Part shown: one piece after another, positions 14,764-21,928 of the stretch
Position numbering within the stretch: the stretch's first letter is position 1
Layout: the number at the start of each line of letters is the position of its first letter
Virus record (IMG/VR): IMGVR_UViG_3300047551_000906
Coordinates: 1 to 27,905 of that record
Reading direction: 5' to 3' (one strand)
Length of the DNA stretch: 27,905 nucleotides
Source: a virus
Made by a program: the position numbers and the translations under genes
The notes under the pieces: generated by a model
Seen by the model: only the letters and a program-made list of their open reading frames with translations
Told to the model about the DNA's origin: nothing
Databases searched by the model: none

Positions 14764-15821
14764 TGCTGTTTAGTGTTTTCCAGTGCTTGGGTTTCAGCGT
14801 ACAGTTCACGCAGCAGGGTCTTTAGCCGTGACGAGTCCACATTCTGTAGCCCGTCAATCTCACGATTTATAATCGTAATGGTGTCCTCTGTCAAGTCCAC
14901 ATTTTCTTCGGCTACGGTTTCAGGAGCCAAGTCTTCAATCACCGTGACTGTCTGTGGTTGGTGTGCGTAGAGGGAGTCCACAAATTTCTCAAACAGATAC
15001 GGCTTGGTCTTGGTTTCCACCACAACCCGCACAAACTTGCCCTTGACCCGTGCTTCTTCTACTTGGATTGGTGTGGCTGGATCAGCGTCTTTGTCGTTGT
15101 AGCGGAGTTGGGTAAAGATGGTGTACGGATTGGGAACAAACTCCAAGTCGCCTGTATCGGTATCCAGTACATGGAACCCCTTCTTGTCACCGTAATCGTT
15201 CATGGTGATCTGATACGGGCAACCCAAGTAGTGCACATTGTCTCGGCTGTGGCGGCAATGGAAGTGTCCTGTATACACCGCAGAGTACCGCTTGAACAGG
15301 TCAGCGTTCATGCCGCCGTCAAACGGTGTGTTCTTCAGCACATTGAATCCGTGAAGTTCAAGGTGTCCACACAAGATATCTGTGGGTGCGGTGCGAATAA
15401 AATCAAGACACTCTGCTTCGTTTTCTTTGTTAATCCAAGGCACTAAAGCAAGTGGTCGCCCGTCAAATTCTTGAATTGTGGGCTTCTCGTGAATCACAAA
15501 CTTGTCCGAAAACAGTTCACGAAGCGAATTCACATTACTCGTATTCTTGTAGAAGATGTCGTGGTTGCCAAGAATAACATGGAACTCTGCACCTGTCCGT
15601 TCCAATCGCTTCACAAACCCTTCACGCACCGCATTCAAGGTGGAGAAGTTCACAAACTTTCGGCGGTCTAAAAAATCACCCAAGTGGAGGATATGTGACG
15701 GCTGATGGGTTTCCACCCACGGGAAAAACACGCGGTCAAAGAACCGCATGAAATACTCCATGAATATCGGAGAATCGTTTCGTGCCCCAAAATGGGTATC
15801 AGTAATGATGGGGAGTTTCAC
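14760..15821 (-). CDS. 47: Recombination endonuclease subunit gp47 (Mre11/SbcD-like)
   Basis: The 353-residue protein (T4: 339) carries the calcineurin-like phosphoesterase motifs in order: Asp8-x-His10 (ITDTHFG), LHLGDFLDRR with Asp49, LGNHD (85-88), CGHLELHG with His153, and TGHFHCR with His186 and His188. These hold the two metals of Mre11-type nucleases. The start is a GTG at 15821-15819 overlapping the gene 55 stop as GTGA. The partner gp46 follows directly with an ATGA overlap. The C-terminal part (after about 270) is charged and probably contacts gp46. Confidence 0.96.
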   Translation of the reverse strand: MKLPIITDTHFGARNDSPIFMEYFMRFFDRVFFPWVETHQPSHILHLGDFLDRRKFVNFSTLNAVREGFVKRLERTGAEFHVILGNHDIFYKNTSNVNSLRELFSDKFVIHEKPTIQEFDGRPLALVPWINKENEAECLDFIRTAPTDILCGHLELHGFNVLKNTPFDGGMNADLFKRYSAVYTGHFHCRHSRDNVHYLGCPYQITMNDYGDKKGFHVLDTDTGDLEFVPNPYTIFTQLRYNDKDADPATPIQVEEARVKGKFVRVVVETKTKPYLFEKFVDSLYAHQPQTVTVIEDLAPETVAEENVDLTEDTITIINREIDGLQNVDSSRLKTLLRELYAETQALENTKQQ

Positions 15822-16360
15822 TTCTTGCTCTTTACTTTTTTCTTCGTCTTCTTTGGAGTTTCGGTTTCAGCCTTCTCTGGCTTCTTTTCAAAATTGTGAA
15901 TGTCTGTTTCGGTAAGCACAGACGGCTTGTTGTCCTCTCCACTCAAGTAGTTCTCACGAAACCACTTCTTCAGCGTAGAGTCAATATCTGAATTTTCAAT
16001 CTTCTTGAGTTTGATGTACGCTTGCTTCTTCTCTTTGGATATACGGCGAAGAAAAGCGTAGTAAATGATCTGCGTGAAATACGAAAACGGATTCTTGGAC
16101 TTGCGTGGATTAAAGTTGTACGCATACAGCAGGCAATTTTCTATTCCATCCGATATCATCTCTTCACGATACGGATAGTTTATAAAATTGGGCTTGCGTG
16201 ATAGGCGGTCAGCAATAGCCATGAAACACTCACCGATATAGGTGGTTACAGGTGGGTGTGGCTTGCCTTCTTTTTCAGCCGCCTTCACGAGCGTTTTCCA
16301 CGCTTTCATCTCTTCGAAAAAGCGTTTGTTGTCAATATAATGATCGTTCTTTTTAGCCAT
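15818..16360 (-). CDS. 55: Late-transcription sigma factor gp55
   Basis: The 180-residue protein (T4: 185) has a reduced sigma-70 region 2: YREEMISDGIENCLLYAYNF then NPFSYFTQIIYYAFLRRISKEKK (about 64-112), which binds the core polymerase and recognises the TATAAATA-type late -10 box. N-terminal residues VTTYIGECFMAIADRLSRKPNF match gp55 family proteins. In T4 a short hydrophobic/acidic motif at the very C terminus binds the gp45 clamp; here the protein ends in a lysine-rich tail (about 158-180), and the only similar motif is the internal TETDIHNFE. A sigma70-like promoter lies directly upstream. An AAAGGA Shine-Dalgarno precedes the ATG. Confidence 0.95.
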   Translation of the reverse strand: MAKKNDHYIDNKRFFEEMKAWKTLVKAAEKEGKPHPPVTTYIGECFMAIADRLSRKPNFINYPYREEMISDGIENCLLYAYNFNPRKSKNPFSYFTQIIYYAFLRRISKEKKQAYIKLKKIENSDIDSTLKKWFRENYLSGEDNKPSVLTETDIHNFEKKPEKAETETPKKTKKKVKSKK

Positions 16361-16378
16361 GATGTCCTTTCATTACGA

Positions 16379-16406
16379 ATAGTATCACACAATCACACTT
16401 TGTCAA
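16379..16406 (-). promoter_or_regulatory. Sigma70-like promoter for gene 55 and the genes after it
   Basis: Reading the minus strand, a perfect -35 TTGACA (16406-16401) is followed by a 16-base spacer and TACTAT (16384-16379), which has an extended -10 TG one base before it. Predicted start is about 16372, roughly 12 bases before the gene 55 ATG, with an AAAGGA ribosome site between. The -35 overlaps the stop codon of the upstream LSm-like gene. This suggests that host-type polymerase makes gp55 before late genes switch on. Confidence 0.68.
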
Positions 16407-17248
16407 GCACTGTCTTGGGGATTTTCTCCGGTGAGTCCGTCCATGTAGTCTTTCAAGAATGGCGACCAATCACCCAAACGGTTTCCGTAGTGGGGGTCTT
16501 TGGCTTGCTCGCCTGTGGGCGGTTTCCACTCGCCTTTGCTTTTTGACGGCTTTTGTTTCTTGGAAACTGACGGTTTCTTTTTCTTGGGCTTGAACATAGA
16601 ATCCATCATTTCAATGTCCATGAAGTCTTCCATGCAGTCTTTTAAATAATCCATAATTCCATTCTCTATCCACTCGTTTATCATATCGTTGGGAACAGAG
16701 AAACTGAACAGGATTCCCTTTTGTTGTGGGGGAAACATTGGAGGAAACAGAGGTCGTTTATTTCCTTTTGGTGGTTTTGGAGCGTTTGCGTCTTCAGGAA
16801 ATTCTGGTTTCTTGTCCACAGGATCATCCAGTTTAGGAATACCCATAGACTCCAACAGGGCATCTAATTTCTTTAATTCTTCTTCTGTGGGTGGGGGAAT
16901 AACGGGATCAATGTCAGGTTCAATCCCTCCTGTTCCACTAGCCTTAAAAGTGTCTTGTGCATCTGACTGTGTGAAATATAACTTCTCTATATCTGGATCA
17001 GGTGTTAATTCTAAAAGAACAAACTCTCGTGGAATATCCACCTTGAGTTCTGTTGCACCACCAAGCCAATCTGTAAAATATAGCACACTCTTTTTCATAC
17101 CAGTGAACGGATCAGTCACCACAGAATAGTTCATTTTCATGGGGCGTTCCAGCGTGAACTTACCACGAGGGCGGGCGGCTACTTTGGCAATGATTTCTTC
17201 ACCGCTACGCAGTTTGAAGACTCGGAGTTTAGACTTCTTGGCTCTCAT
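16403..17248 (-). CDS. LSm/Hfq-like N-terminal domain protein with proline- and lysine-rich tail
   Basis: The frame is open further upstream, but the ATG at 17248 overlaps the uvsW stop (ATGA) and has AGGAG seven bases before it, giving 281 residues. Residues 8-40 (LRVFKLRSGEEIIAKV and KFTLERPMKMN) resemble the Sm1 strand-turn-strand of LSm/Hfq proteins, and DIPREFVLLELTP near 71-83 could be the closing strand. A low-complexity linker follows (proline- and acid-rich 110-165, PPMFPPQQ), then a small acidic helix (INEWIENGIMDYLKDCMEDFMD, split 190-211) and a lysine-rich stretch (219-240). RNA binding or ring assembly is a reasonable inference; the fold is from pattern only. It sits between uvsW and gene 55. 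Confidence 0.72.
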   Translation of the reverse strand: MRAKKSKLRVFKLRSGEEIIAKVAARPRGKFTLERPMKMNYSVVTDPFTGMKKSVLYFTDWLGGATELKVDIPREFVLLELTPDPDIEKLYFTQSDAQDTFKASGTGGIEPDIDPVIPPPTEEELKKLDALLESMGIPKLDDPVDKKPEFPEDANAPKPPKGNKRPLFPPMFPPQQKGILFSFSVPNDMINEWIENGIMDYLKDCMEDFMDIEMMDSMFKPKKKKPSVSKKQKPSKSKGEWKPPTGEQAKDPHYGNRLGDWSPFLKDYMDGLTGENPQDSA

Positions 17249-18747
17249 TCCGTTTCTCCTATCTTGATCTTCACCACCTTGTGAGTGAATCCTTCTGATT
17301 CGTATATTTTCAAACGCTCTTCCATGTGCCGCATTGTGTGGTTTACCCAAGATTTCCACGAGAGATCGTCACCGATATCAAATAGTCTAGCAATGGACTT
17401 GTTCTCGGAGACTCGTAACTGCCTGCCAATGCTCTGCAATACTCGTATTCGGGACTTTGAGGGAGAAGCAAACACAATATTGTTGAGTCTGCGTATGGAG
17501 ATGCCTGTGCTGAATGTTCCATAAGAAGCCACTATAACTGCGTCAGACTCCTGCTCAACGATCTTGCGTATCTCTTCTCGCTCTCCCGCTTCTGTGCCTC
17601 CGTATACAAAGAACACTTTACGAGTGGAGCCTACACGCTCGCTCACTAACTTATGTAGTTCTGTTCCGTGTCCCTCAACAAATTGAAATAATACAAGTGT
17701 GTTGCCTTTTAATTTTTGGCACATGTCTGCGATGAACTCGTTTCGTCGTTGTGAAGAAATGATCCACTTGATTTCGTCTTGGTACTTGGCTCGCTTGACT
17801 GCAAGTCTGTCTTCTGCGGGATAGTTCAACACCAAGCAATCAATTTTTAGATCGCTGAGAATTTTCTTCTCCATGAGTTCTTTGGTCTTGGTGACTTCAT
17901 ACGCACGACCAAATAGCCCTTCAAGTACAAGGCGATGCGTCTGTGTGCCGTCTAGTGTGCCTGTTGTACCTACACGGAACGGGCATGTCTTGAGTTTGGT
18001 CATAATAGAGGTAAGCGATTTGGCTTTGAATAGGTGAGCCTCGTCACCAACCACCGCACCAAACTGCTGAAAATATTTTTCGTTCTGCTTGAACACGCTC
18101 TGCCATGTGGAAATGACCACACGCTTGTCTGTGGTCTTGCTTGCACCGGCTAGAATCTTGTGGCAGTTCTGATTTACCCGCCAATTGTTGTCATACGAGT
18201 AATCAATAAAGTCAGAATACATCTGCTCTACGAGAGACACCGTAGGCACAAGAATGAGTATCTTTTTATCTTTTGGAATCTTGTCCAAGTAGTAGCGGAT
18301 AAGCGAGTAGATAATGAGACTTTTGCCGCTTCCTGTGGGAGACAGGAGCAAGCACCGCTCTTTCTCTATGGCGTGATGCACGGCATTTATTTGGTGATCG
18401 TGGGCTTGGGCTTTCTTGCCACCCACACAAACCTGTAAGAAATCCTCTATAAATTTTCTTACAGTTTCAGGTGTGGTTTTCACCTGATTGGTCATGGGCA
18501 TGGCAATACTGTAACCACGCTCTTGGGCAAACTTCTCAATATATTCTGCAAGCCCGCCGTATATCTGTTGTGTGTGGATGTTGTATAGACATATCTCACC
18601 GTTCCACATACGGGAACGGTACGCAGGCATGAACTTGTAACCGGGAACTTTAAATGTAAAGTAATCAGCCAACTCTTTGGCTATACCACGCTCGCATCCA
18701 ACGCGAAGCCAAACAGAGTCAACTATACTCACATCAAGATCCATCAT
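17245..18747 (-). CDS. uvsW: UvsW RNA-DNA/recombination helicase
   Basis: The 500-residue protein (T4: 503) is an SF2 helicase: Walker A SPTGSGKS (136-143), motif Ia ILVPTVSLVEQM, DEAH box (235-238), motif III TGTLDG, then ASYGTFSTGISIRRLNNIV (motif V region) and QSIGRQLR (motif VI). The N-terminal ~100 residues form the DNA-binding domain typical of UvsW. In T4 it unwinds R-loops and drives branch migration and fork regression, switching off origin-dependent replication. The ATG shares a base with the stop of the deaminase gene (TAATG). The position next to uvsY is as in T4, apart from the inserted deaminase. Confidence 0.96.
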   Translation of the reverse strand: MMDLDVSIVDSVWLRVGCERGIAKELADYFTFKVPGYKFMPAYRSRMWNGEICLYNIHTQQIYGGLAEYIEKFAQERGYSIAMPMTNQVKTTPETVRKFIEDFLQVCVGGKKAQAHDHQINAVHHAIEKERCLLLSPTGSGKSLIIYSLIRYYLDKIPKDKKILILVPTVSLVEQMYSDFIDYSYDNNWRVNQNCHKILAGASKTTDKRVVISTWQSVFKQNEKYFQQFGAVVGDEAHLFKAKSLTSIMTKLKTCPFRVGTTGTLDGTQTHRLVLEGLFGRAYEVTKTKELMEKKILSDLKIDCLVLNYPAEDRLAVKRAKYQDEIKWIISSQRRNEFIADMCQKLKGNTLVLFQFVEGHGTELHKLVSERVGSTRKVFFVYGGTEAGEREEIRKIVEQESDAVIVASYGTFSTGISIRRLNNIVFASPSKSRIRVLQSIGRQLRVSENKSIARLFDIGDDLSWKSWVNHTMRHMEERLKIYESEGFTHKVVKIKIGETE

Positions 18748-19289
18748 TACTTTAAATTTTCTGGAAAAAATAACTGCCCACCAAATCTAATATTCCTGTC
18801 GCTCTTTATATCTCCTGCCCATCCAACCACATCAACACCAGAATCAATCATCATTTGTATTCCGTATGATACACTCTTTTCCCATTCGGTAGAAGTTCTT
18901 TCTACCAATCGTCTAAAAGTCACAACTCTTTTTATTCCAAATTCTATTATTGCACGAGCACATTCAGAACACGATGCCCATGTCGTATACATGTGCAATC
19001 CACTGGTTGGTAGATTGTTCTTTATCGCTTTAAAAATAACAGAGCGTTCTGCGTGTTCTGTATAGAAATTTTTGTGATCTTGCACGGTGTAAGAACTAGG
19101 CATCCGTATTGATTGTGGTATTCCGTTCCAAGAAGATACAACAATACCACCATTAGGAATAACCAAAGCAGATCCAACTTGAGTTCGTGGATCTGTAGAG
19201 TGGTGTGATGCTATTTTCCAAACATCCTGAAGATACATTCTATCAATCCACCAATTTGTGATATCTTCTCTCAGAAGTTTACTGTCCAT
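18747..19289 (-). CDS. cd: Deoxycytidylate (dCMP) deaminase
   Basis: The 180-residue protein has the zinc deaminase motifs HAE (79-81, in FYTEHAERSVIF) and CSEC (107-110, in TTWASCSECAR), the latter with Ser in place of the usual Pro before the first ligand pair. ALVIPNGGIVVSSWNGIP matches the substrate loop of dCMP deaminases. T4 cd is 193 residues. It converts dCMP to dUMP for dTMP synthesis and could shift the host pool toward thymidine. I chose ATG 19289 (GGAG upstream) over a GTG at 19316. It overlaps uvsY by 11 bases and abuts uvsW. In T4 cd is not in this cluster, so the gene has moved into the recombination operon. Confidence 0.9.
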   Translation of the reverse strand: MDSKLLREDITNWWIDRMYLQDVWKIASHHSTDPRTQVGSALVIPNGGIVVSSWNGIPQSIRMPSSYTVQDHKNFYTEHAERSVIFKAIKNNLPTSGLHMYTTWASCSECARAIIEFGIKRVVTFRRLVERTSTEWEKSVSYGIQMMIDSGVDVVGWAGDIKSDRNIRFGGQLFFPENLK

Positions 19290-19713
19290 TAACAAATTTT
19301 CTCCAATCAATAGCACACCTTATTTTCCAGTGTCGATTGTTTAGTTCTTTAACTATCTCTTCTAGAAGCCCTATCTTTTCTTTTTGATAATACATTTTCT
19401 GTCTAGATTTTACGATATCAGGATCAGCATTCAGGTACATATCCAAATCGTTACGCAAAATCTTTAGGTTGAACGGCTCCCATCCTCTTGCTGCTAATTG
19501 TTCTTCGCTCATTTTACCTGTATAATATTCCCACTTGTCCCGTAAGATTACGGCTGCATCGTTTTCATATTTGGCAAGCATGAGTCTTTCCTCCATAAGA
19601 AAGTTCATGTACTTGCTGTGCAATTGTGGAATACGCAACGATTCTGCGTCTAGGGCAGAATCGTCAATTCGTGTATCTTTTTCTATCTCTTTTCTGATGT
19701 CATCAAGGGTCAT
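19279..19713 (-). CDS. uvsY: UvsY recombination mediator
   Basis: The 144-residue protein (T4: 137) starts MTLDDIRKEIEKD, matching T4 MRLEDLQEELKKD, followed by a helix-rich body (YMNFLMEERLMLAKYENDAAV, split across 35-55) and DKWEYYTGKMSEEQ, and ends AIDWRKFVNGQ like T4. UvsY loads UvsX recombinase onto gp32-coated single strands. The open frame begins 16 codons earlier, but GGAG lies nine bases before this ATG and a sigma70-like promoter overlaps the extra codons, so the shorter start is right. It begins a new transcription unit with dCMP deaminase and uvsW. Confidence 0.94.
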   Translation of the reverse strand: MTLDDIRKEIEKDTRIDDSALDAESLRIPQLHSKYMNFLMEERLMLAKYENDAAVILRDKWEYYTGKMSEEQLAARGWEPFNLKILRNDLDMYLNADPDIVKSRQKMYYQKEKIGLLEEIVKELNNRHWKIRCAIDWRKFVNGQ

Positions 19714-19733
19714 AAACAAATCTCCGTTGGAGG

Positions 19734-19761
19734 AGTATACACCAGATTCAATAGAAGTCAA
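19734..19761 (-). promoter_or_regulatory. Sigma70-like promoter for uvsY-cd-uvsW
   Basis: In the 79-base gap before uvsY the minus strand reads TTGACT (19761-19756), a 16-base spacer, and TATACT (19739-19734), five of six matches to each consensus hexamer. The predicted start is about 19727, 14 bases before the uvsY ATG with a GGAG between. This gap is downstream of the tail gene and upstream of the recombination genes, so the promoter separates late structural from early/middle genes. The call is from motif match alone. Confidence 0.66.
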
Positions 19762-19792
19762 GACCGTAAACTTGTCTCTTGGCTCAAAAATA

Positions 19793-20326
19793 TTACAGAA
19801 CCTCTACTTCATAACTGCGGTATTTAAAAGTGCAGTTTGCAACAAATGGTTCAGGATCAATCACCGCAGAGTTAAAGTCTATAGAAGACAGAGTGCGTGG
19901 GTATATGTCGTAGAATCTGATTCCCAGTTTAGGATTCTTTGTAGAATTCAAAATAATAAGATCTGCTGTGGTGGTATGAGTATTAGACGGTTTGATCTCG
20001 TTATAATTTTCCACATTAGTGGACTGCCGCATCCAATTAAATATTTCAAGCCAATTGCCCATGTTCTCGTCCACCACGAATCCCACAGTTAATTCATCAA
20101 AGTCTAGTTTGGACGGACGAGACACCTGAACAAATGGTGTAGGCATGATTACTTCGCTCATGGTCACGGTCGGTAGCGACACAGTTTGGCAGAAATAAGA
20201 CACTTTTGGCAGTTTGGCGATACTGAACCGATAATAGGTCGGTAGCAGAGGATTCATGTATTGAGGGTAACGACTGAGTATGTTACTCTCAATTTCTGAA
20301 AGATTAAATGGTTCGCCTTTAGCCAT
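19793..20326 (-). CDS. Tail-tube-fold structural protein, possible tail completion protein gp3
   Basis: The 177-residue protein is placed between gene 23 and uvsY, where marine T4-like phages carry a tail completion protein of this size (gp3; T4 gp3 is 176 residues). Its sequence resembles the gp19 tail tube of this same window: VSYFCQTVSLPTVTM and later FVVDENMGNWLEIFNWM line up with VSFLVKAAQIPASSI and TVISDTNLSLRSAFEAW in gp19, suggesting a tail-tube beta-barrel fold. The ATG at 20326 has no clear Shine-Dalgarno; a GTG 21 bases upstream is the alternative. It begins just after the gene 23 terminator. Whether it is gp3 or another tube-like tail protein (gp54/gp48 type) is not settled. Confidence 0.72.
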   Translation of the reverse strand: MAKGEPFNLSEIESNILSRYPQYMNPLLPTYYRFSIAKLPKVSYFCQTVSLPTVTMSEVIMPTPFVQVSRPSKLDFDELTVGFVVDENMGNWLEIFNWMRQSTNVENYNEIKPSNTHTTTADLIILNSTKNPKLGIRFYDIYPRTLSSIDFNSAVIDPEPFVANCTFKYRSYEVEVL

Positions 20327-20333
20327 GTAATAG

Positions 20334-20339
20334 TATTTA
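20334..20339 (-). promoter_or_regulatory. Possible late -10 box TAAATA just before the tail gene
   Basis: TAAATA occurs 7 bases before the ATG of the tail-tube-like gene and right after the terminator, giving a nearly leaderless transcript if used. It would explain how that gene is expressed past the terminator, but the spacing is odd and the motif short. Confidence 0.25.
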
Positions 20340-20345
20340 GACACC

Positions 20346-20380
20346 AAAAGAAAAGGGGGAGAGGTTTGACCCTCTCCCCC
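20346..20380 (-). terminator. Strong intrinsic terminator after gene 23
   Basis: A perfect 10-bp stem (GGGGGAGAGG / CCTCTCCCCC, with a 6-base loop, 20355-20380) is followed on the minus strand by TTTTCTTTT (20354-20346). It lies 24 bases after the gene 23 stop. It should end the abundant capsid transcript and insulate the recombination genes; the stem alone is also palindromic for plus-strand transcription but lacks a U-tract there. Confidence 0.9.
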
Positions 20381-20403
20381 AAGTCTTCAGTTTACTTCAA
20401 CTA

Positions 20404-21864
20404 TTACGATGCAACGCCGTGTAGGTTGTCTACGCGGAAGATGCGGTAGTAACGGTTGCTGCGGGTCGCTAGACGACCACCACCAGCAACACTACCTTCA
20501 GCGAAGGGGTTCGCAACCATGCCGTAGCGGGTCTTGAACGCAATCTTGGGCTGGAAGGTAGAAGTGTCAACGGCTCGCATCATCTGTAGCGGAACATACG
20601 GGCAGTAGAATACGCCTGCATCGTATGGGCTGGTTCCCTTGTAACCAACCATTACAAAGTTAGCACTTGCAGAGGTGCTATCAATGTAGGGGTCAATATA
20701 AACCTTGACCTTACCGTTGAGTGTGCCAGCAAAAGTATTGCCAGTATCATCAACATCAAGGCTGACATTTAGTGCAGGGCTGATGTTGAGGAATCCACCC
20801 ATTGCGAGAGCAGAAGCAACATCTGCCGAGCAGATGATGAAGTTGCCCTTGCCACGACGGGTATCCTTGGCGATCTGGTTGCACTCACGCTCAATCTGGA
20901 ACATGAGTCCACGGAACTTCTCAGCACTCCAACGACCGTCAGAGTCCTGAACAAGATCGTAGACACCACCAACGGTGGTAGAACCAGCAGAAGTTAGACC
21001 GCCAACTACAGTGTTGTAGTACAGGTCGCTTTGCTGTGCTCCGAGACGAGCGGTACGATATAGAGTGCGAACTACTTCTCGGTTGATTTCAGCAAGAATT
21101 TCAGTGCTGAGAATGTTGGCGAGTTCGGTTTCGGCATCAAGACCGTGAACTGCCTTGAGGTCTTGAGCGAGTTCAACGCTGTAGGATGCAGCAAGAGCAC
21201 GAGTGTTAGCCTGTACAGCCACACGCTCAATGCTGAAGCCCATTTCTTGCGGAGTAACACCTTCGCCAACACTGGTGCTCATACCAATACCTTGAGTCAA
21301 ACCAACATTAGAAGTTGCTCCACCAAGTGCTGGAAGACCCAAGAATGGATCAACAAATCCATAGGTTCCGCCTAGAGCACCAGTTAAACCCTTACCAATA
21401 GCACCACCAGTGTGACCGCTGAATGAAGAAGTAGCAGTACCACCTGCGAATGCAGAATCAGCCTCATTGAAGAAGGCTTCTGCACCGTGTACGCCTGCGG
21501 CTTCTCCCTGATTACGGTACTTGCTACGCATTGCGAAGATTAGACCGGTTGGAGCAGACATGGCTTGAACGCCGCAGATGTCGTATGCCATTAGGTTTGG
21601 CATGGCACGACGAACGAGTTGGATCAGGATGGGGTCGTAACCCTTGATGTTGCCTTCGTTACCAACTACGGGCGACATACCGTTACCAACATTGTTGCCG
21701 TTTTCTGCGAGCATTTGCTGACGGACTGCCTTCTCCTGATTCTCTAGGAGGGTAGCAGTTACCGCACGACGGTGCGGATCAGCGATTGGGGCCATATCGG
21801 CGTGATCTAGAACGGGCTTCCACTTGCGGAGAGCCTGTTCAGTTAGCATCTTGTTCTCTTCCAT
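20404..21864 (-). CDS. 23: Major capsid protein gp23
   Basis: The 486-residue protein (T4: 521) is a clear gp23: LRKWKPVL near the start, ENQEKAVRQQM, then VRRAMPNLMAYDICGVQAMSAPTG-type core sequence (residues about 80-105), IERVAVQANTRALAASYSVELAQDLKAVHG (split, mid-protein), and a C-terminal FKTRYGMVANPF. It forms the hexamers of the prohead. Likely protease cleavage after LAE at residue 54 (gp21 cuts after short hydrophobic-x-Glu motifs) would remove the propeptide. AAAGGAG sits just before the ATG. A weak hairpin precedes and a strong terminator follows, so its transcript may be mainly monocistronic. Glycine/alanine-rich loops at about 130-180 are long relative to T4. Confidence 0.98.
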   Translation of the reverse strand: MEENKMLTEQALRKWKPVLDHADMAPIADPHRRAVTATLLENQEKAVRQQMLAENGNNVGNGMSPVVGNEGNIKGYDPILIQLVRRAMPNLMAYDICGVQAMSAPTGLIFAMRSKYRNQGEAAGVHGAEAFFNEADSAFAGGTATSSFSGHTGGAIGKGLTGALGGTYGFVDPFLGLPALGGATSNVGLTQGIGMSTSVGEGVTPQEMGFSIERVAVQANTRALAASYSVELAQDLKAVHGLDAETELANILSTEILAEINREVVRTLYRTARLGAQQSDLYYNTVVGGLTSAGSTTVGGVYDLVQDSDGRWSAEKFRGLMFQIERECNQIAKDTRRGKGNFIICSADVASALAMGGFLNISPALNVSLDVDDTGNTFAGTLNGKVKVYIDPYIDSTSASANFVMVGYKGTSPYDAGVFYCPYVPLQMMRAVDTSTFQPKIAFKTRYGMVANPFAEGSVAGGGRLATRSNRYYRIFRVDNLHGVAS

Positions 21865-21883
21865 TGTAGTGACTCCTTTGTTT

Positions 21884-21905
21884 GAAAACAGTCTGGATTA
21901 GACTG
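21884..21905 (-). terminator. Weak hairpin with short U-tract between genes 22 and 23
   Basis: On the minus strand CAGTCT-GGATT loop complement-AGACTG forms a perfect 6-bp stem (21905-21889) followed by TTTTC (21888-21884), in the 64-base gap before gene 23. It could be a partial terminator or an mRNA-processing/stability site that raises gene 23 expression relative to gene 22. Confidence 0.45.
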
Positions 21906-21928
21906 GAATGTGTTAAGAAAAAAGTAAA

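Noticed and set aside
14119-14970. 283-residue open frame on the plus strand
   Set aside because: It lies opposite genes 46 and 47, which carry intact catalytic motifs; its translation has no recognisable domain and no ribosome site.
19290-19316. Longer dCMP deaminase start at a GTG
   Set aside because: The ATG at 19289 has GGAG in front and gives a family-like length; the GTG start lies further into uvsY.
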